DNA from: Brevinema andersonii | GTDB lineage: Bacteria > Spirochaetota > DYKD01 | Direction: 5' to 3' | NCBI GenBank assembly: GCA_020722765.1 | Contig: DYKD01000011.1 | Span: 1 to 60,649 of the forward strand | Length of the DNA stretch: 60,649 nucleotides | Part shown: positions 1 to 7,607 of the stretch, piece after piece | How positions within the stretch are numbered: the stretch's first letter is position 1 | Layout of the letters: every line of letters starts with the position of its first letter | Position numbers and translations under genes: made by a program | Notes under the pieces: model-generated | Database searches by the model: none | Seen by the model: only the letters and a program-made list of their open reading frames with translations | Told to the model about the DNA's origin: nothing

Positions 1-6
1 AACAAA

Positions 7-35
7 TTGACTTAACATGTTTTATTGGTTATATT
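7..35 (+). promoter_or_regulatory. Promoter of ilvB
   Basis: TTGACT at 7-12, a 17-bp spacer, and TATATT at 30-35. The predicted transcription start is near position 42, leaving a 23-nt leader that contains AGGAG at 53-57 before the ilvB ATG at 65. This also argues against an in-frame ATG at 17, which lies upstream of the predicted transcript. Confidence 0.7.
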
Positions 36-64
36 ATTACCTAATTCTCAATAGGAGTGTTCTA

Positions 65-1789
65 ATGGCAGAAATGACTGGCGCAGAAATAGCAATCAGA
101 TGCCTTCTAGAAGAAGGTGTTACCGAAGTGTTTGGTTACCCTGGTGGCCAGGTGATCCCCTTTTTTGACAAACTTTATGACTTCAACGGACAGATCAATT
201 TTATCCTTCCTCGTCATGAGCAGGGAGCTGCCCACATGGCTGATGGCTATGCCCGCGCTACTGGTAAAGTGGGTGTATGCCTTGCAACTTCCGGCCCTGG
301 TGCAACAAATCTTGTTACTGGTATTGCCACAGCGTTCATGGATTCCATTCCCATGGTCGCTATTACAGGGCAGGTTCCAACTCACATGATTGGTAATGAT
401 GCCTTCCAGGAAGCTGACATGACTGGAATCACACGCCCCATAACAAAACATAATTTCCTAGTCAAGGATGTTTCCCAGCTTGCACAGACTTTCAAGGATG
501 CCTTTTACATAGCGCGAAGCGGAAGACCTGGTCCTGTTCTTATAGATTTCCCTTCAGACATACAACGTGCCAAATATGAGTTTGTTTATCCGAAAGAGAC
601 TTCTATAAAAACCTATAAACCAACAATCAAAGGCAATTCCTTACAGATAAAAAAAGCCGCAGAAATGATAGCCGTTTCCAAAAAACCACTCATTTATGCG
701 GGTGGGGGAGTGATTCATTCTGAGGCCTCAGACGAACTTCGAACTCTTGTTGAAAAATCCGGTATTCCGATTACGACTACCTTGCTATCACTTGGTGTTG
801 TCTCGGAAGACCATCTCCTGTCTTTGCACATGTTAGGAATGCACGGAACCCAATATGCGAACAAAGCTGTCATGGAATGTGATCTCATCATCGCTGTGGG
901 AGCACGTTTTGATGACCGTGTTACTGGTAAGATGGATGCGTTCGCCCCAGATGCCAAAATCATCCACATTGATATTGATCCCACTTCGATTGGAAAAAGT
1001 ATTGAAGTGGATTTGCCCATTGTTGGTGATGTGAAAGAGGTTCTGAAAGAATTGAACAAGATCATCAAAAAACCTGATTCGACAGAATGGGTGAGGCATG
1101 TGCTTGATATGAAGGAAAAGCTTCCTTTGAAATATGAGCATTCAAATAATGTGATCAAGCCCCAGTATGCTATTGAAAAACTTCACGATCTGACAAAAGG
1201 CAAAGCGATTATTGTGACAGATGTGGGTCAGCATCAGATGTGGGCAGCGCAATTTTATAAATATACTTTGCCTCGTCATTTTATTTCCAGTGGCGGTTTG
1301 GGTACTATGGGGTTCGGTCTTCCTGCTGGTATTGGTGCCAAGCTCGGATGTCCAGACCAGGAAGTTGTTGTCATCGCAGGTGATGGTGGCATTCAGATGA
1401 ACATTCAGGAACTGGCCACCGTCGCATTGTACAATATCAATGTGAAGGTGATGATTCTGAATAACACTTTTTTAGGTATGGTTCGCCAGTGGCAACAGTT
1501 GATGTATGATAGAAGATATTCAGCCACGGATTTGCAGGCTAATGGAAAGAACATCATCAATTATACTGGTGAAACAAAGAAAAACCCTTATCTTCCAGTT
1601 TTTTCAAAAGTGGCGGAAGCGTATGGAATCAAGAGTGCGGAAGTCCATACCATGAAAGAGTTGGATGAGAAGATGAAAGAGATGATAGCCTACAAAGGTC
1701 CTTATATAGTTGATATCCGCATAGAGCCTGAAGAAAATGTTTTCCCTTTTGTTCCTTCAGGAAAACCTCTCAATGAAATGTTGGCGTAA
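65..1789 (+). CDS. ilvB: Acetolactate synthase large (catalytic) subunit
   Basis: ThDP- and FAD-dependent acetohydroxyacid synthase, first common step of valine, leucine and isoleucine synthesis: condenses pyruvate with pyruvate or 2-ketobutyrate. The protein is 574 aa, usual for the family. An N-terminal ThDP PYR domain carries the RHEQGAAHMADGYAR motif with the cofactor-activating Glu at residue 52. A central FAD/Rossmann-like domain follows, then a ThDP PP domain with GDGG (439-442) and the paired Asn at 466-467. The C-terminus PFVPSGKPLNEML is typical. I chose ATG 65 because AGGAG lies 7 nt upstream; the frame is open back to an ATG at 17 but that lies before the predicted transcription start. 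The regulatory subunit gene follows after 122 bp. Confidence 0.97.
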   Translation: MAEMTGAEIAIRCLLEEGVTEVFGYPGGQVIPFFDKLYDFNGQINFILPRHEQGAAHMADGYARATGKVGVCLATSGPGATNLVTGIATAFMDSIPMVAITGQVPTHMIGNDAFQEADMTGITRPITKHNFLVKDVSQLAQTFKDAFYIARSGRPGPVLIDFPSDIQRAKYEFVYPKETSIKTYKPTIKGNSLQIKKAAEMIAVSKKPLIYAGGGVIHSEASDELRTLVEKSGIPITTTLLSLGVVSEDHLLSLHMLGMHGTQYANKAVMECDLIIAVGARFDDRVTGKMDAFAPDAKIIHIDIDPTSIGKSIEVDLPIVGDVKEVLKELNKIIKKPDSTEWVRHVLDMKEKLPLKYEHSNNVIKPQYAIEKLHDLTKGKAIIVTDVGQHQMWAAQFYKYTLPRHFISSGGLGTMGFGLPAGIGAKLGCPDQEVVVIAGDGGIQMNIQELATVALYNINVKVMILNNTFLGMVRQWQQLMYDRRYSATDLQANGKNIINYTGETKKNPYLPVFSKVAEAYGIKSAEVHTMKELDEKMKEMIAYKGPYIVDIRIEPEENVFPFVPSGKPLNEMLA

Positions 1790-1911
1790 GCGGATTTCAA
1801 TATGATAACAAACACTATGATGGTTTTGATACTCAGTCGACAAAAAACCGTCCTCTTTTATGGAAAGAAAAGCTCATGAACCTAATTTTAGAAATCAAAA
1901 AGGATTAAAAT
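1790..1911 (+). other. ilvB-ilvN intergenic spacer
   Basis: A 122-bp gap, long for a subunit pair that is often adjacent or overlapping. It holds a possible 25-codon reading frame (1801-1878) without a convincing ribosome binding site, and GGTTTT/AAAACC arms that could form only a weak stem. AAGGA lies just before the ilvN ATG. I see no clear promoter or terminator in it. Confidence 0.5.
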
Positions 1912-2382
1912 ATGGAACATACAATATCTGTTCTTGTAGAAAATCATTTCGGTGTGCTGGCCAAGATTTCGGGTCTCTTTAGCGCACGTGGATTCAATAT
2001 CAGAAGTCTTAGTGTCGGGGAGACGGAAGACACCAAGCTTTCAAGGATGACAATCGTTGTTGATGCAGATGACAAGATCCTTGACCAGGTAAAAAAACAG
2101 CTCAACAAGCTGATTGATGTCCACAAGGTCGTTGATCTGACTGGTATCGAATCCGTAGAACGGGAACTCGTCTTCGTCAAAGTGAACAGGAAAGATAAGA
2201 TGTCTGAGATTCTCCAGATAGCTGACCTTTTCAGAGGAAAAGTGATAGATGTGGCTGCTGAGACTCTTGTCATTGAATTGACTGGTGGCACAGCCAAGGT
2301 GGAAGCATTCATTAATCTTCTACATCCTTTTGGAATCATTGAGATTGCACGGACTGGAAAAGTGGCTATGGGAAGAGGCTAA
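1912..2382 (+). CDS. ilvN: Acetolactate synthase small (regulatory) subunit
   Basis: Regulatory subunit of acetohydroxyacid synthase. It starts directly with an ACT domain (residues about 4-75; HTISVLVENHFGVLAKISGLFSARGFNIRSL, split here as HTISVLVENHFGVL and ISGLFSARGFNIRSL), which binds valine for feedback inhibition in known members. A second ferredoxin-like ALS_ss_C domain ends in FGIIEIARTGKVAMGRG, a typical terminus. At 156 aa it matches the short IlvN/IlvH form. AAGGA is 6-8 nt before the ATG. It lies downstream of ilvB and probably shares its transcript. Confidence 0.96.
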   Translation: MEHTISVLVENHFGVLAKISGLFSARGFNIRSLSVGETEDTKLSRMTIVVDADDKILDQVKKQLNKLIDVHKVVDLTGIESVERELVFVKVNRKDKMSEILQIADLFRGKVIDVAAETLVIELTGGTAKVEAFINLLHPFGIIEIARTGKVAMGRG

Positions 2383-2577
2383 TCTTTTCCCCTACCAAAG
2401 GGAGTATCATTCAAATCTGTTATCGCCAAGGAATATATCCGTCGTCATTACGCAGCAGGCAAGGTGCGCAAGTTCGCATCCTTCCCAATGCCAAACTTCG
2501 GTGTCAATAGTGTCTCTCAAACTCCTAAATCCTATGTCATCCACAATCCACCACCCAAGGGAGTCTCTCATGAATAA
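2383..2577 (+). other. ORF-like stretch after ilvN, in ilvN frame
   Basis: After the ilvN stop the same frame stays open for 64 codons to TAA at 2575-2577 and reads as protein-like sequence (for example KEYIRRHYAAGKVRKFASFP and SYVIHNPPPKGVSHE). There is no good start codon or ribosome binding site, so it is not called as a gene. It could be the remnant of a gene that preceded the broken lipoprotein gene at 2570, or chance. AAGGGAG near its end serves the lipoprotein ATG. Confidence 0.25.
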
Positions 2578-2802
2578 TAAAATTCTTTCCTGTGTTTTTT
2601 TTCTTTCGTTCCTGATCTCTTTGTCTTTTTACACTGGATGTGCCAGCAGGAATGCTGTTATGAACCCCATTTTCTGGGGCAGGATAAAGATAAGAACATC
2701 TACCTCCTGTTTGAACCTGACAGGCGTTCTCCTATTGTCAAAATGTTAAGAGTTTGGCTTGGTCCGACAAATGCAAGAAAATGGAATTCCTGTTTGATTT
2801 GA
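2570..2802 (+). pseudogene. Frameshifted small lipoprotein gene
   Basis: ATG 2570 has AAGGGAG 5-6 nt upstream and encodes a lipoprotein signal peptide: MNNKILSC, a hydrophobic run, then SFYTGC at residues 19-24 as lipobox. The 59-codon frame ends at 2749 in unconvincing residues after NPIFWGR. Shifting frame near 2675-2690 gives QDKDKNIYLLFEPDRRSPIV and further sequence to a TGA at 2800-2802, which reads more like protein. A one-base deletion (or two-base insertion) would explain it. Either the gene is broken or there is a sequencing error. The intact product is unknown. Confidence 0.45.
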
Positions 2803-2859
2803 TGGGAAGCATTATATTATTAAGGAATAGACAATGGGTGAAAGCAGACTTTTAAAAAC

Positions 2860-2888
2860 TTGCAAATTTCCACTTTTCCCATTATATT
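2860..2888 (+). promoter_or_regulatory. Promoter of dapL-folK
   Basis: TTGCAA at 2860-2865, 17-bp spacer, TATATT at 2883-2888. The predicted start near 2895 leaves a 24-nt leader with AAGGAG upstream of ATG 2919. Confidence 0.6.
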
Positions 2889-2918
2889 TATACCAACTTA
2901 ATATTTCAAGGAGCCCTC

Positions 2919-4085
2919 ATGAAGTTTTCACAGGCGAAGAGACTCCAAGTCCTTCCTCCATACCTTTTTGCAGAAATAGACCGTATCAAACAGAAGCTGA
3001 TCCAGTCTGGAAAACAGCTTATCAGCCTAGGTATTGGCGATCCTGATCAGCCTACACCAACGTTCATAATTGACAAGGCCAAGGAACAGATTTATAACTC
3101 AGAACATCACAAATATCCTTCTTATGATGGAATGAAGTCTTACAAGCAGGCTGTTGCTAACTGGTATAAGCGTAGGTTCAACGTTGATCTTGACGCTGGT
3201 TCTGAAGTTTTGGCTTTGATCGGTTCCAAAGAAGGGATTGCCCATATGCCTCTTGCTTTTGTTGACCAGGGAGATATCGTCCTTTGCCCTGACCCTGGCT
3301 ATCCTGTCTATAAAATAGCCACGATTTTTGCCGGTGGTACGCCTTATTTTATGCCTCTCAAGGAGGAGAACGGTTTCCTGCCAGAGCTAGACAAGATACC
3401 TGAAGATGTCCTGAAAAAGGCAAAGCTGATGTTTCTCAACTATCCAAATAATCCAACGAGTGCTACGGCCTCTCTCGGTTTTTTTGAGAAAGTTGTGGCT
3501 CTTGCACAGAAATATGAAATCGCCATCTGCCATGACAATGCTTACTCTGAAATGTATTATGACAATCAACCACAACCAAGTTTTCTCCAGGTCCCTGGCG
3601 CAAAGGAAGTAGGCATAGAATTCCACTCCTTGTCAAAGACTTACAATATGACAGGATGGCGTGTCGGTTTCGCTGTTGGTAATATTGATCTCATCAAAGG
3701 ATTAGGCAAAATCAAGGAAAATGTCGATTCAGGACTTTTCCAGGCCATCCAAGCTGCAGGTATCGAAGCTCTTGATTCTGACCAATCCAGCGTTGAAAAA
3801 TCCAGAAAGATGTATCAGGAACGCAGGGATATTTTCTGTAAAGGTCTTGATGAGATGGGATGGAAGTATTTTGCTAGCAAAGCCACTTTCTATATCTGGG
3901 TGAAAACTCCCAACGGTATCAAGTCGATTGATATGACAATGAAACTCATGAATGATGCAGGAATCGTTTCAACTCCTGGAAGTGGTTTCGGAGAATTTGG
4001 AGAAGGCTACATCCGTTTCTCCCTGACTGTTGACAAGGAAGTCCTTAAGAAAGTCATAGAAAAACTGAAGGAAGTGAAATTCTAA
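2919..4085 (+). CDS. dapL: LL-diaminopimelate aminotransferase
   Basis: PLP-dependent class I/II aminotransferase of 388 aa. The N-terminus (RLQVLPPYLFAEIDRIKQKL then SLGIGDPDQPTP) is characteristic of the bacterial DapL group, which converts tetrahydrodipicolinate to LL-diaminopimelate in one step for lysine and peptidoglycan. The Schiff-base lysine is K240 in SLSKTYNMTGWRVGF; NYPNNPTSATA is the conserved PLP/carboxylate-binding region and the C-terminus carries YIRFSLT with the substrate-binding Arg. AAGGAG precedes the ATG. The stop overlaps the folK start by one base (TAATG). DapL occurs in Chlamydiae, Leptospira and several candidate phyla as well as plants. A related aminotransferase specificity cannot be excluded by eye. 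Confidence 0.88.
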   Translation: MKFSQAKRLQVLPPYLFAEIDRIKQKLIQSGKQLISLGIGDPDQPTPTFIIDKAKEQIYNSEHHKYPSYDGMKSYKQAVANWYKRRFNVDLDAGSEVLALIGSKEGIAHMPLAFVDQGDIVLCPDPGYPVYKIATIFAGGTPYFMPLKEENGFLPELDKIPEDVLKKAKLMFLNYPNNPTSATASLGFFEKVVALAQKYEIAICHDNAYSEMYYDNQPQPSFLQVPGAKEVGIEFHSLSKTYNMTGWRVGFAVGNIDLIKGLGKIKENVDSGLFQAIQAAGIEALDSDQSSVEKSRKMYQERRDIFCKGLDEMGWKYFASKATFYIWVKTPNGIKSIDMTMKLMNDAGIVSTPGSGFGEFGEGYIRFSLTVDKEVLKKVIEKLKEVKF

Positions 4086-4576
4086 TGCTGAAAAGAGAAG
4101 TTGTTTACCTTTCATTAGGTTCGAATGTCGCTAACAAGAAAGAGATGATTGCCAAGGCCAAAAAGGAACTTATCAAACTTAAGATCTCTGTGGACAAGGA
4201 GTCTCATTTCTATAAGACAGAACCTGTTGGCAACAAGGACCAGGATTTTTTCATAAATCAGGTCATCAGGATTAAGACAAGCCTTGAACCTTTGAAACTC
4301 CTCATCTTTATCAAGAACATTGAATCCAAACTGGGACGCACATCCTTTGAGAAGTGGGGTCCCCGGGAAATTGATATCGACATACTTTTCTATAATGAAA
4401 TAATGATGAATGCTCCGCAGCTCACAATTCCTCATCCTGAAATTCCTAACAGGCGGTTTGTGCTTGTCCCTTTCTGTGATATAGATAAGAATTTCATGCA
4501 TCCCGCATTGAAAAAAAATATCACTGAATTGTTACAAGAGACCAGCGATACCAGTTCAGTGGAGAAAATACGCTAA
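4085..4576 (+). CDS. folK: 6-hydroxymethyl-7,8-dihydropterin pyrophosphokinase (HPPK)
   Basis: Folate synthesis kinase that transfers pyrophosphate from ATP to 6-hydroxymethyldihydropterin. 163 aa, normal length. Motifs: YLSLGSNV (8-15), YKTEPVGNKDQDFFINQV (43-60), the metal/ATP site GPREIDIDIL (92-101) and HPEIPNRRFVLVPF (117-130). Translation is coupled to dapL through a one-base TAATG overlap. No folP or folB is nearby. Confidence 0.95.
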   Translation: MLKREVVYLSLGSNVANKKEMIAKAKKELIKLKISVDKESHFYKTEPVGNKDQDFFINQVIRIKTSLEPLKLLIFIKNIESKLGRTSFEKWGPREIDIDILFYNEIMMNAPQLTIPHPEIPNRRFVLVPFCDIDKNFMHPALKKNITELLQETSDTSSVEKIR

Positions 4577-4587
4577 GTCTGATTCTG

Positions 4588-5304
4588 TTATTTTGAACCT
4601 TTCTTAGCCATTGGGGGAGTGTATATCCTGTATTCGAATCCCAACGATATGGATATGTAGTGGTTCAAGTAAAGCTTTTCAAGAGTGCTCTCAGGAATCA
4701 TATAAGAATATTGTATTTTAAGATTGAGCTTAGCTTTGTCAGACAAGATAATTCTTGTCCCAATCCTTGCTGAAGCTCCGATGGTTGGAATCAAAAACCG
4801 GTTCTGGTTCTTATATGAGTCATAAAGCACATCAGGTATGACTCCTGCTTGCAGATCTGTTTTCCTGTTCAGGATTGGAAAGTAATAGTTCAAATCCAGA
4901 CCTATGTAGGGCAGGAAGAGTTTCAAAAATGACCTGTTCTCATCTTGCCAGTTGAAAGGGAATGTAAAATCAAAACCTGTAGCAAAAACAGGAGTGTGGT
5001 AGGTGTCATCAGTATTGACTCGGACACTCTTATTGCTTGATGTAAGCGGATCTTTCCAATTCAGATCAAATCCTGATTTACCTGTAAGACGGCTATACTG
5101 CAGTGTGATAATAAAGGCCGTATTATAGTATATTTCAGAATAGATTCCTGATATAGGTACAGAAAACCCTTTATAAAATGCCTTTATGTCCGCGCTATGG
5201 CCCATTATATAGCCTGGGTCTCCCCCCATTCTAATCATCCCCGATGCTTGCGTCTGTATTATTACCATGGCATTTAATAGAAGGAACAGCAGTGTTTTTT
5301 TCAT
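4588..5304 (-). CDS. Putative outer-membrane beta-barrel protein
   Basis: 238-aa exported protein with a Sec signal peptide (MKKTLLFLLLNAMVIIQTQAS). The rest is rich in alternating aromatic/hydrophobic strands (for example YNTAFIITLQYSRL, FLKLFLPYIGLDLNYYFPIL, AKLNLKIQYSYMIP, YISISLGFEYRI), suggesting about eight to ten beta strands; the last strand is followed by a short basic tail. I recognise no family. It starts 4 nt after the panC stop with AAGGTGAGG before the ATG, so it is likely cotranscribed with panBC, and it converges on folK. No functional link to pantothenate is evident. Confidence 0.7.
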   Translation of the reverse strand: MKKTLLFLLLNAMVIIQTQASGMIRMGGDPGYIMGHSADIKAFYKGFSVPISGIYSEIYYNTAFIITLQYSRLTGKSGFDLNWKDPLTSSNKSVRVNTDDTYHTPVFATGFDFTFPFNWQDENRSFLKLFLPYIGLDLNYYFPILNRKTDLQAGVIPDVLYDSYKNQNRFLIPTIGASARIGTRIILSDKAKLNLKIQYSYMIPESTLEKLYLNHYISISLGFEYRIYTPPMAKKGSK

Positions 5305-5308
5305 GTCC

Positions 5309-6166
5309 TCACCTTAATAGGATGTTGTCAATTAGCCTTGTTTTCCCAATATGAACAGCAACTGCAAGTAAAGACTGTTTTTTGATATCTGGCACTTCTT
5401 CAAGTGTTTCCGCATCAACAAGACTTATATAATCGATCCTATCTGTTTTTATTATACTTTCTTTAATCGATTTCCTCACAATTTTTATTATTTTTAGAGC
5501 ATTTCTTTCTCCGGTTTTTACCATCCTTTTGGCAGTCTGAAGGGAAGATGAAAGGCAGAGGGCTCTCCCCCTTTCATCAGGTGTTAGGTATCTGTTCCTT
5601 GACGAAAGTGCCAATCCATCCTTGTCCCTTACGATAGGACAGGCTATGATTTTGATGGGGAAGTCCAGATCTTTTACCATTTTTTTTATCACTGTCAGTT
5701 GTTGATAATCTTTTTGTCCGAAATATGCATGATCAGGTAAGACAGTGTTGAAAAGTTTTGCTACAACTGTGGTCACACCTCTGAAATGTCCAGGTCTTGA
5801 ATGTCCACACAAGGGTTCTGTTATCTCTTCAACATCAACATACGTATGGAAATTCTTGCCATAAAAACTTCCACTGTCTGGCAGGAAAATGATGTCTGCA
5901 CCCATCTTCTCACATATTTCTTTGTCATTCTTGAATGTCCGAGGATATTTTGAAAAATCTTCTTGGGGACCGAATTGGAGCGGGTTGACAAAAATACTCA
6001 CAACCGTAACATCATTATCATGTACTGATTTTTGTATCAAACTGGCATGACCTTCATGAAGAGCACCCATTGTAGGTACAAAACCTATTCTTTTCCCTTT
6101 TGATTTGTATTTCATAACGCTCTTTTGCATCTGCTGTGATGTGCGCAGAACCGTTAACTTACCCAA
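5309..6166 (-). CDS. panC: Pantothenate synthetase
   Basis: ATP-dependent condensation of pantoate with beta-alanine, the last step of pantothenate synthesis. 285 aa. The nucleotidyltransferase signature VPTMGALHEGH (30-40) holds the HxxH pair H37/H40; FVNPLQFGPQEDFSKYPR binds substrate, and LSSRNRYL stands in the KMSKS-like loop. The start is TTG at 6166, overlapping the last 8 nt of panB, with AAGGAT about 7 nt upstream inside panB. A GKTRLIDN element near the C-terminus is typical. Confidence 0.96.
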   Translation of the reverse strand: MGKLTVLRTSQQMQKSVMKYKSKGKRIGFVPTMGALHEGHASLIQKSVHDNDVTVVSIFVNPLQFGPQEDFSKYPRTFKNDKEICEKMGADIIFLPDSGSFYGKNFHTYVDVEEITEPLCGHSRPGHFRGVTTVVAKLFNTVLPDHAYFGQKDYQQLTVIKKMVKDLDFPIKIIACPIVRDKDGLALSSRNRYLTPDERGRALCLSSSLQTAKRMVKTGERNALKIIKIVRKSIKESIIKTDRIDYISLVDAETLEEVPDIKKQSLLAVAVHIGKTRLIDNILLR

Positions 6167-7004
6167 TTTTCAGATCCTTGCGGATTTTATCTGTAACATC
6201 CTTGTCAAGATGGACACTTTGAATATCCTGCGGGAAAAGCCCTTTCTCAACATCTTCCTTATATTGTTTGACTGCTTTCATTACAATAGAACCTACATCA
6301 GCATATTTTTTTGCATGTTTTGGCATATTGTCTGAATCCATCCCAAGCATATCATTCAGTACAAGGACTTGTCCGTCACAGTCATTCCCTGCACCTATGC
6401 CGATTGTTGGAACTGGTATTCTTGCAGTGATGAATCCTGCAAGTTCAGCAGGGATTCCTTCCAGCACAATGCCAAAAACTCCTGCATCAGCCAAGTTTTC
6501 TGCTGCACGTATCAGTTTGAAAGCCTCTTCAGATGTCTTCCCTTGGATCTTATATCCGCCCATTCTTTTGACTGACTGGGGTGTTAGTCCTATATGGCCC
6601 ATTACAGGAATGTCTATATCAATAATAGCCTTGATGATATCCAAGGTGTTGTGACTGTTCTCGACTTTCACTGCATCAGCTCCGGCTTCCTTCAAAAACC
6701 TTCCTGCATTCATGCGTGCTGTGCTGGTATCTGTCTGATAGGATAGGAAAGGCATGTCTGCAACCACCAGTGCTTTCGTACTGGCTCTTGAGACTGCTGA
6801 TGTGACTGTCAGCATTTCCTGCATTGTCACGGGAAGCGTGTTTTGATACCCTAGATGCGTCATCCCATAGGAATCACCTACAAGAAAAATGTCTATTCCA
6901 GCATGATCCAATATTTTGGCAAATGTGTAATCATAGACAGTTAACATGGAGATCTTGCGTTTTCCCTTTGCAGATATGATATTTTGAATTGTTGACTTTT
7001 CCAT
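6159..7004 (-). CDS. panB: 3-methyl-2-oxobutanoate hydroxymethyltransferase (ketopantoate)
   Basis: Uses methylene-THF to hydroxymethylate 2-oxoisovalerate (an ilv pathway product) to ketopantoate. 281 aa TIM barrel: LTVYDYTFAKILD (21-33), LVGDSYGM (41-48), KVENS (113-117), GHIGLTPQS and PTIGIGAGNDCDGQVLV are family hallmarks. First gene of panB-panC-(OMP). It has no real Shine-Dalgarno; the -10 box ends 6 nt before the ATG, so the transcript is predicted to begin at the A of the start codon (leaderless). Confidence 0.96.
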   Translation of the reverse strand: MEKSTIQNIISAKGKRKISMLTVYDYTFAKILDHAGIDIFLVGDSYGMTHLGYQNTLPVTMQEMLTVTSAVSRASTKALVVADMPFLSYQTDTSTARMNAGRFLKEAGADAVKVENSHNTLDIIKAIIDIDIPVMGHIGLTPQSVKRMGGYKIQGKTSEEAFKLIRAAENLADAGVFGIVLEGIPAELAGFITARIPVPTIGIGAGNDCDGQVLVLNDMLGMDSDNMPKHAKKYADVGSIVMKAVKQYKEDVEKGLFPQDIQSVHLDKDVTDKIRKDLKIG

Positions 7005-7010
7005 TCTTCA

Positions 7011-7039
7011 AATATAATTGGATTTGTGGTAAATGTCAA
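7011..7039 (-). promoter_or_regulatory. Promoter of panB, predicted leaderless
   Basis: On the minus strand TTGACA (7039-7034), 17-bp spacer, TATATT (7016-7011), then the six bases TGAAGA and the panB ATG at 7004. Standard sigma-70 spacing puts +1 on the A of the ATG. Confidence 0.75.
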
Positions 7040-7060
7040 AAGTAAAAAACAGTTTTAAAG

Positions 7061-7089
7061 TTGACTATTTCATCTAAACATTATATATT
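7061..7089 (+). promoter_or_regulatory. Promoter of the 7.1-15 kb envelope operon
   Basis: TTGACT (7061-7066), 17-bp spacer, TATATT (7084-7089). Predicted +1 near 7096, leader about 35 nt with GGAG before the ATG. It is divergent from the panB promoter, with 21 bp between the two -35 boxes. Confidence 0.72.
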
Positions 7090-7130
7090 TAATGAAATAA
7101 TAGCTGTGGGTTTTCAATTGGAGTAAAATG

Positions 7131-7607
7131 ATGAAAACAGTTTTAAATCTGGGTCTCATAATAATAACGATGTTTTTCTTGGCTTCTTGTGGAAGTACAA
7201 CTGATAAGGGGCAGTCTATCAAATTGAATGGCAAATATTCCAAAGCTGATGTTGCTTTCTTTCAGGATTTCTATGCAGGCATGGTTCAAGCTGCTCAAAA
7301 TGAGGACATTGACAAGTCTCTCGCTTTTTATTCATCTTCTTTCAAAGGGGCTTCCCCAGGTTATCTGGATAAGCTCAGGGCGAATATCCAGAGCCTATAT
7401 GTCAACTATAAGAATATAACCTATGTTCCCAAGAATGTCTCACTTACTATAGAAGGTGATGATGCCATGGCATCTGATGAATATACCTATACTGCCCAGC
7501 CCGAAGCTGGCTCCAGATTCAAACCTCTTGATTATTCCGGAAAAGAACGAATTTATTGGAAGAAAGAAAATAATTCCTGGAGGATTGTAGAGTGGATTTA
7601 TTTCTGA
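7131..7607 (+). CDS. Lipoprotein with NTF2/SnoaL-like domain
   Basis: 158 aa from ATG 7131 (an adjacent ATG at 7128 sits only 4 nt from GGAG; 7131 has 7 nt). Lipoprotein signal MKTVLNLGLIIITMFFLASC with LASC lipobox. The mature part reads like a cystatin/NTF2-like cone fold: a helical DFYAGMVQAAQNEDIDKSLAFY segment (seen as FFQDFYAGMVQAAQNEDIDK), then beta strands ending GKERIYWKKENNSWRIVEWI, the usual W-x-I-x-x-W ending of SnoaL/DUF4440-like proteins. Such domains bind small ligands or are structural; function here is unknown. First gene of a five-gene envelope operon and overlaps the next gene. Confidence 0.75.
   Translation: MKTVLNLGLIIITMFFLASCGSTTDKGQSIKLNGKYSKADVAFFQDFYAGMVQAAQNEDIDKSLAFYSSSFKGASPGYLDKLRANIQSLYVNYKNITYVPKNVSLTIEGDDAMASDEYTYTAQPEAGSRFKPLDYSGKERIYWKKENNSWRIVEWIYF

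Noticed and set aside
17-64. In-frame N-terminal extension of ilvB from ATG 17, rich in Leu/Ile/Val like an attenuation leader
   Set aside because: It lies before the predicted transcription start (about 42), has no ribosome binding site and no stop before ilvB; ATG 65 has AGGAG.
715-1158. 147-codon open frame antisense to ilvB
   Set aside because: Overlaps a certain gene; no ribosome binding site, Ser/Arg-rich shadow composition.
1801-1878. 25-codon ORF between ilvB and ilvN containing V-L-I-L, possible leader peptide
   Set aside because: No Shine-Dalgarno, few branched-chain codons and no convincing terminator/antiterminator pair.
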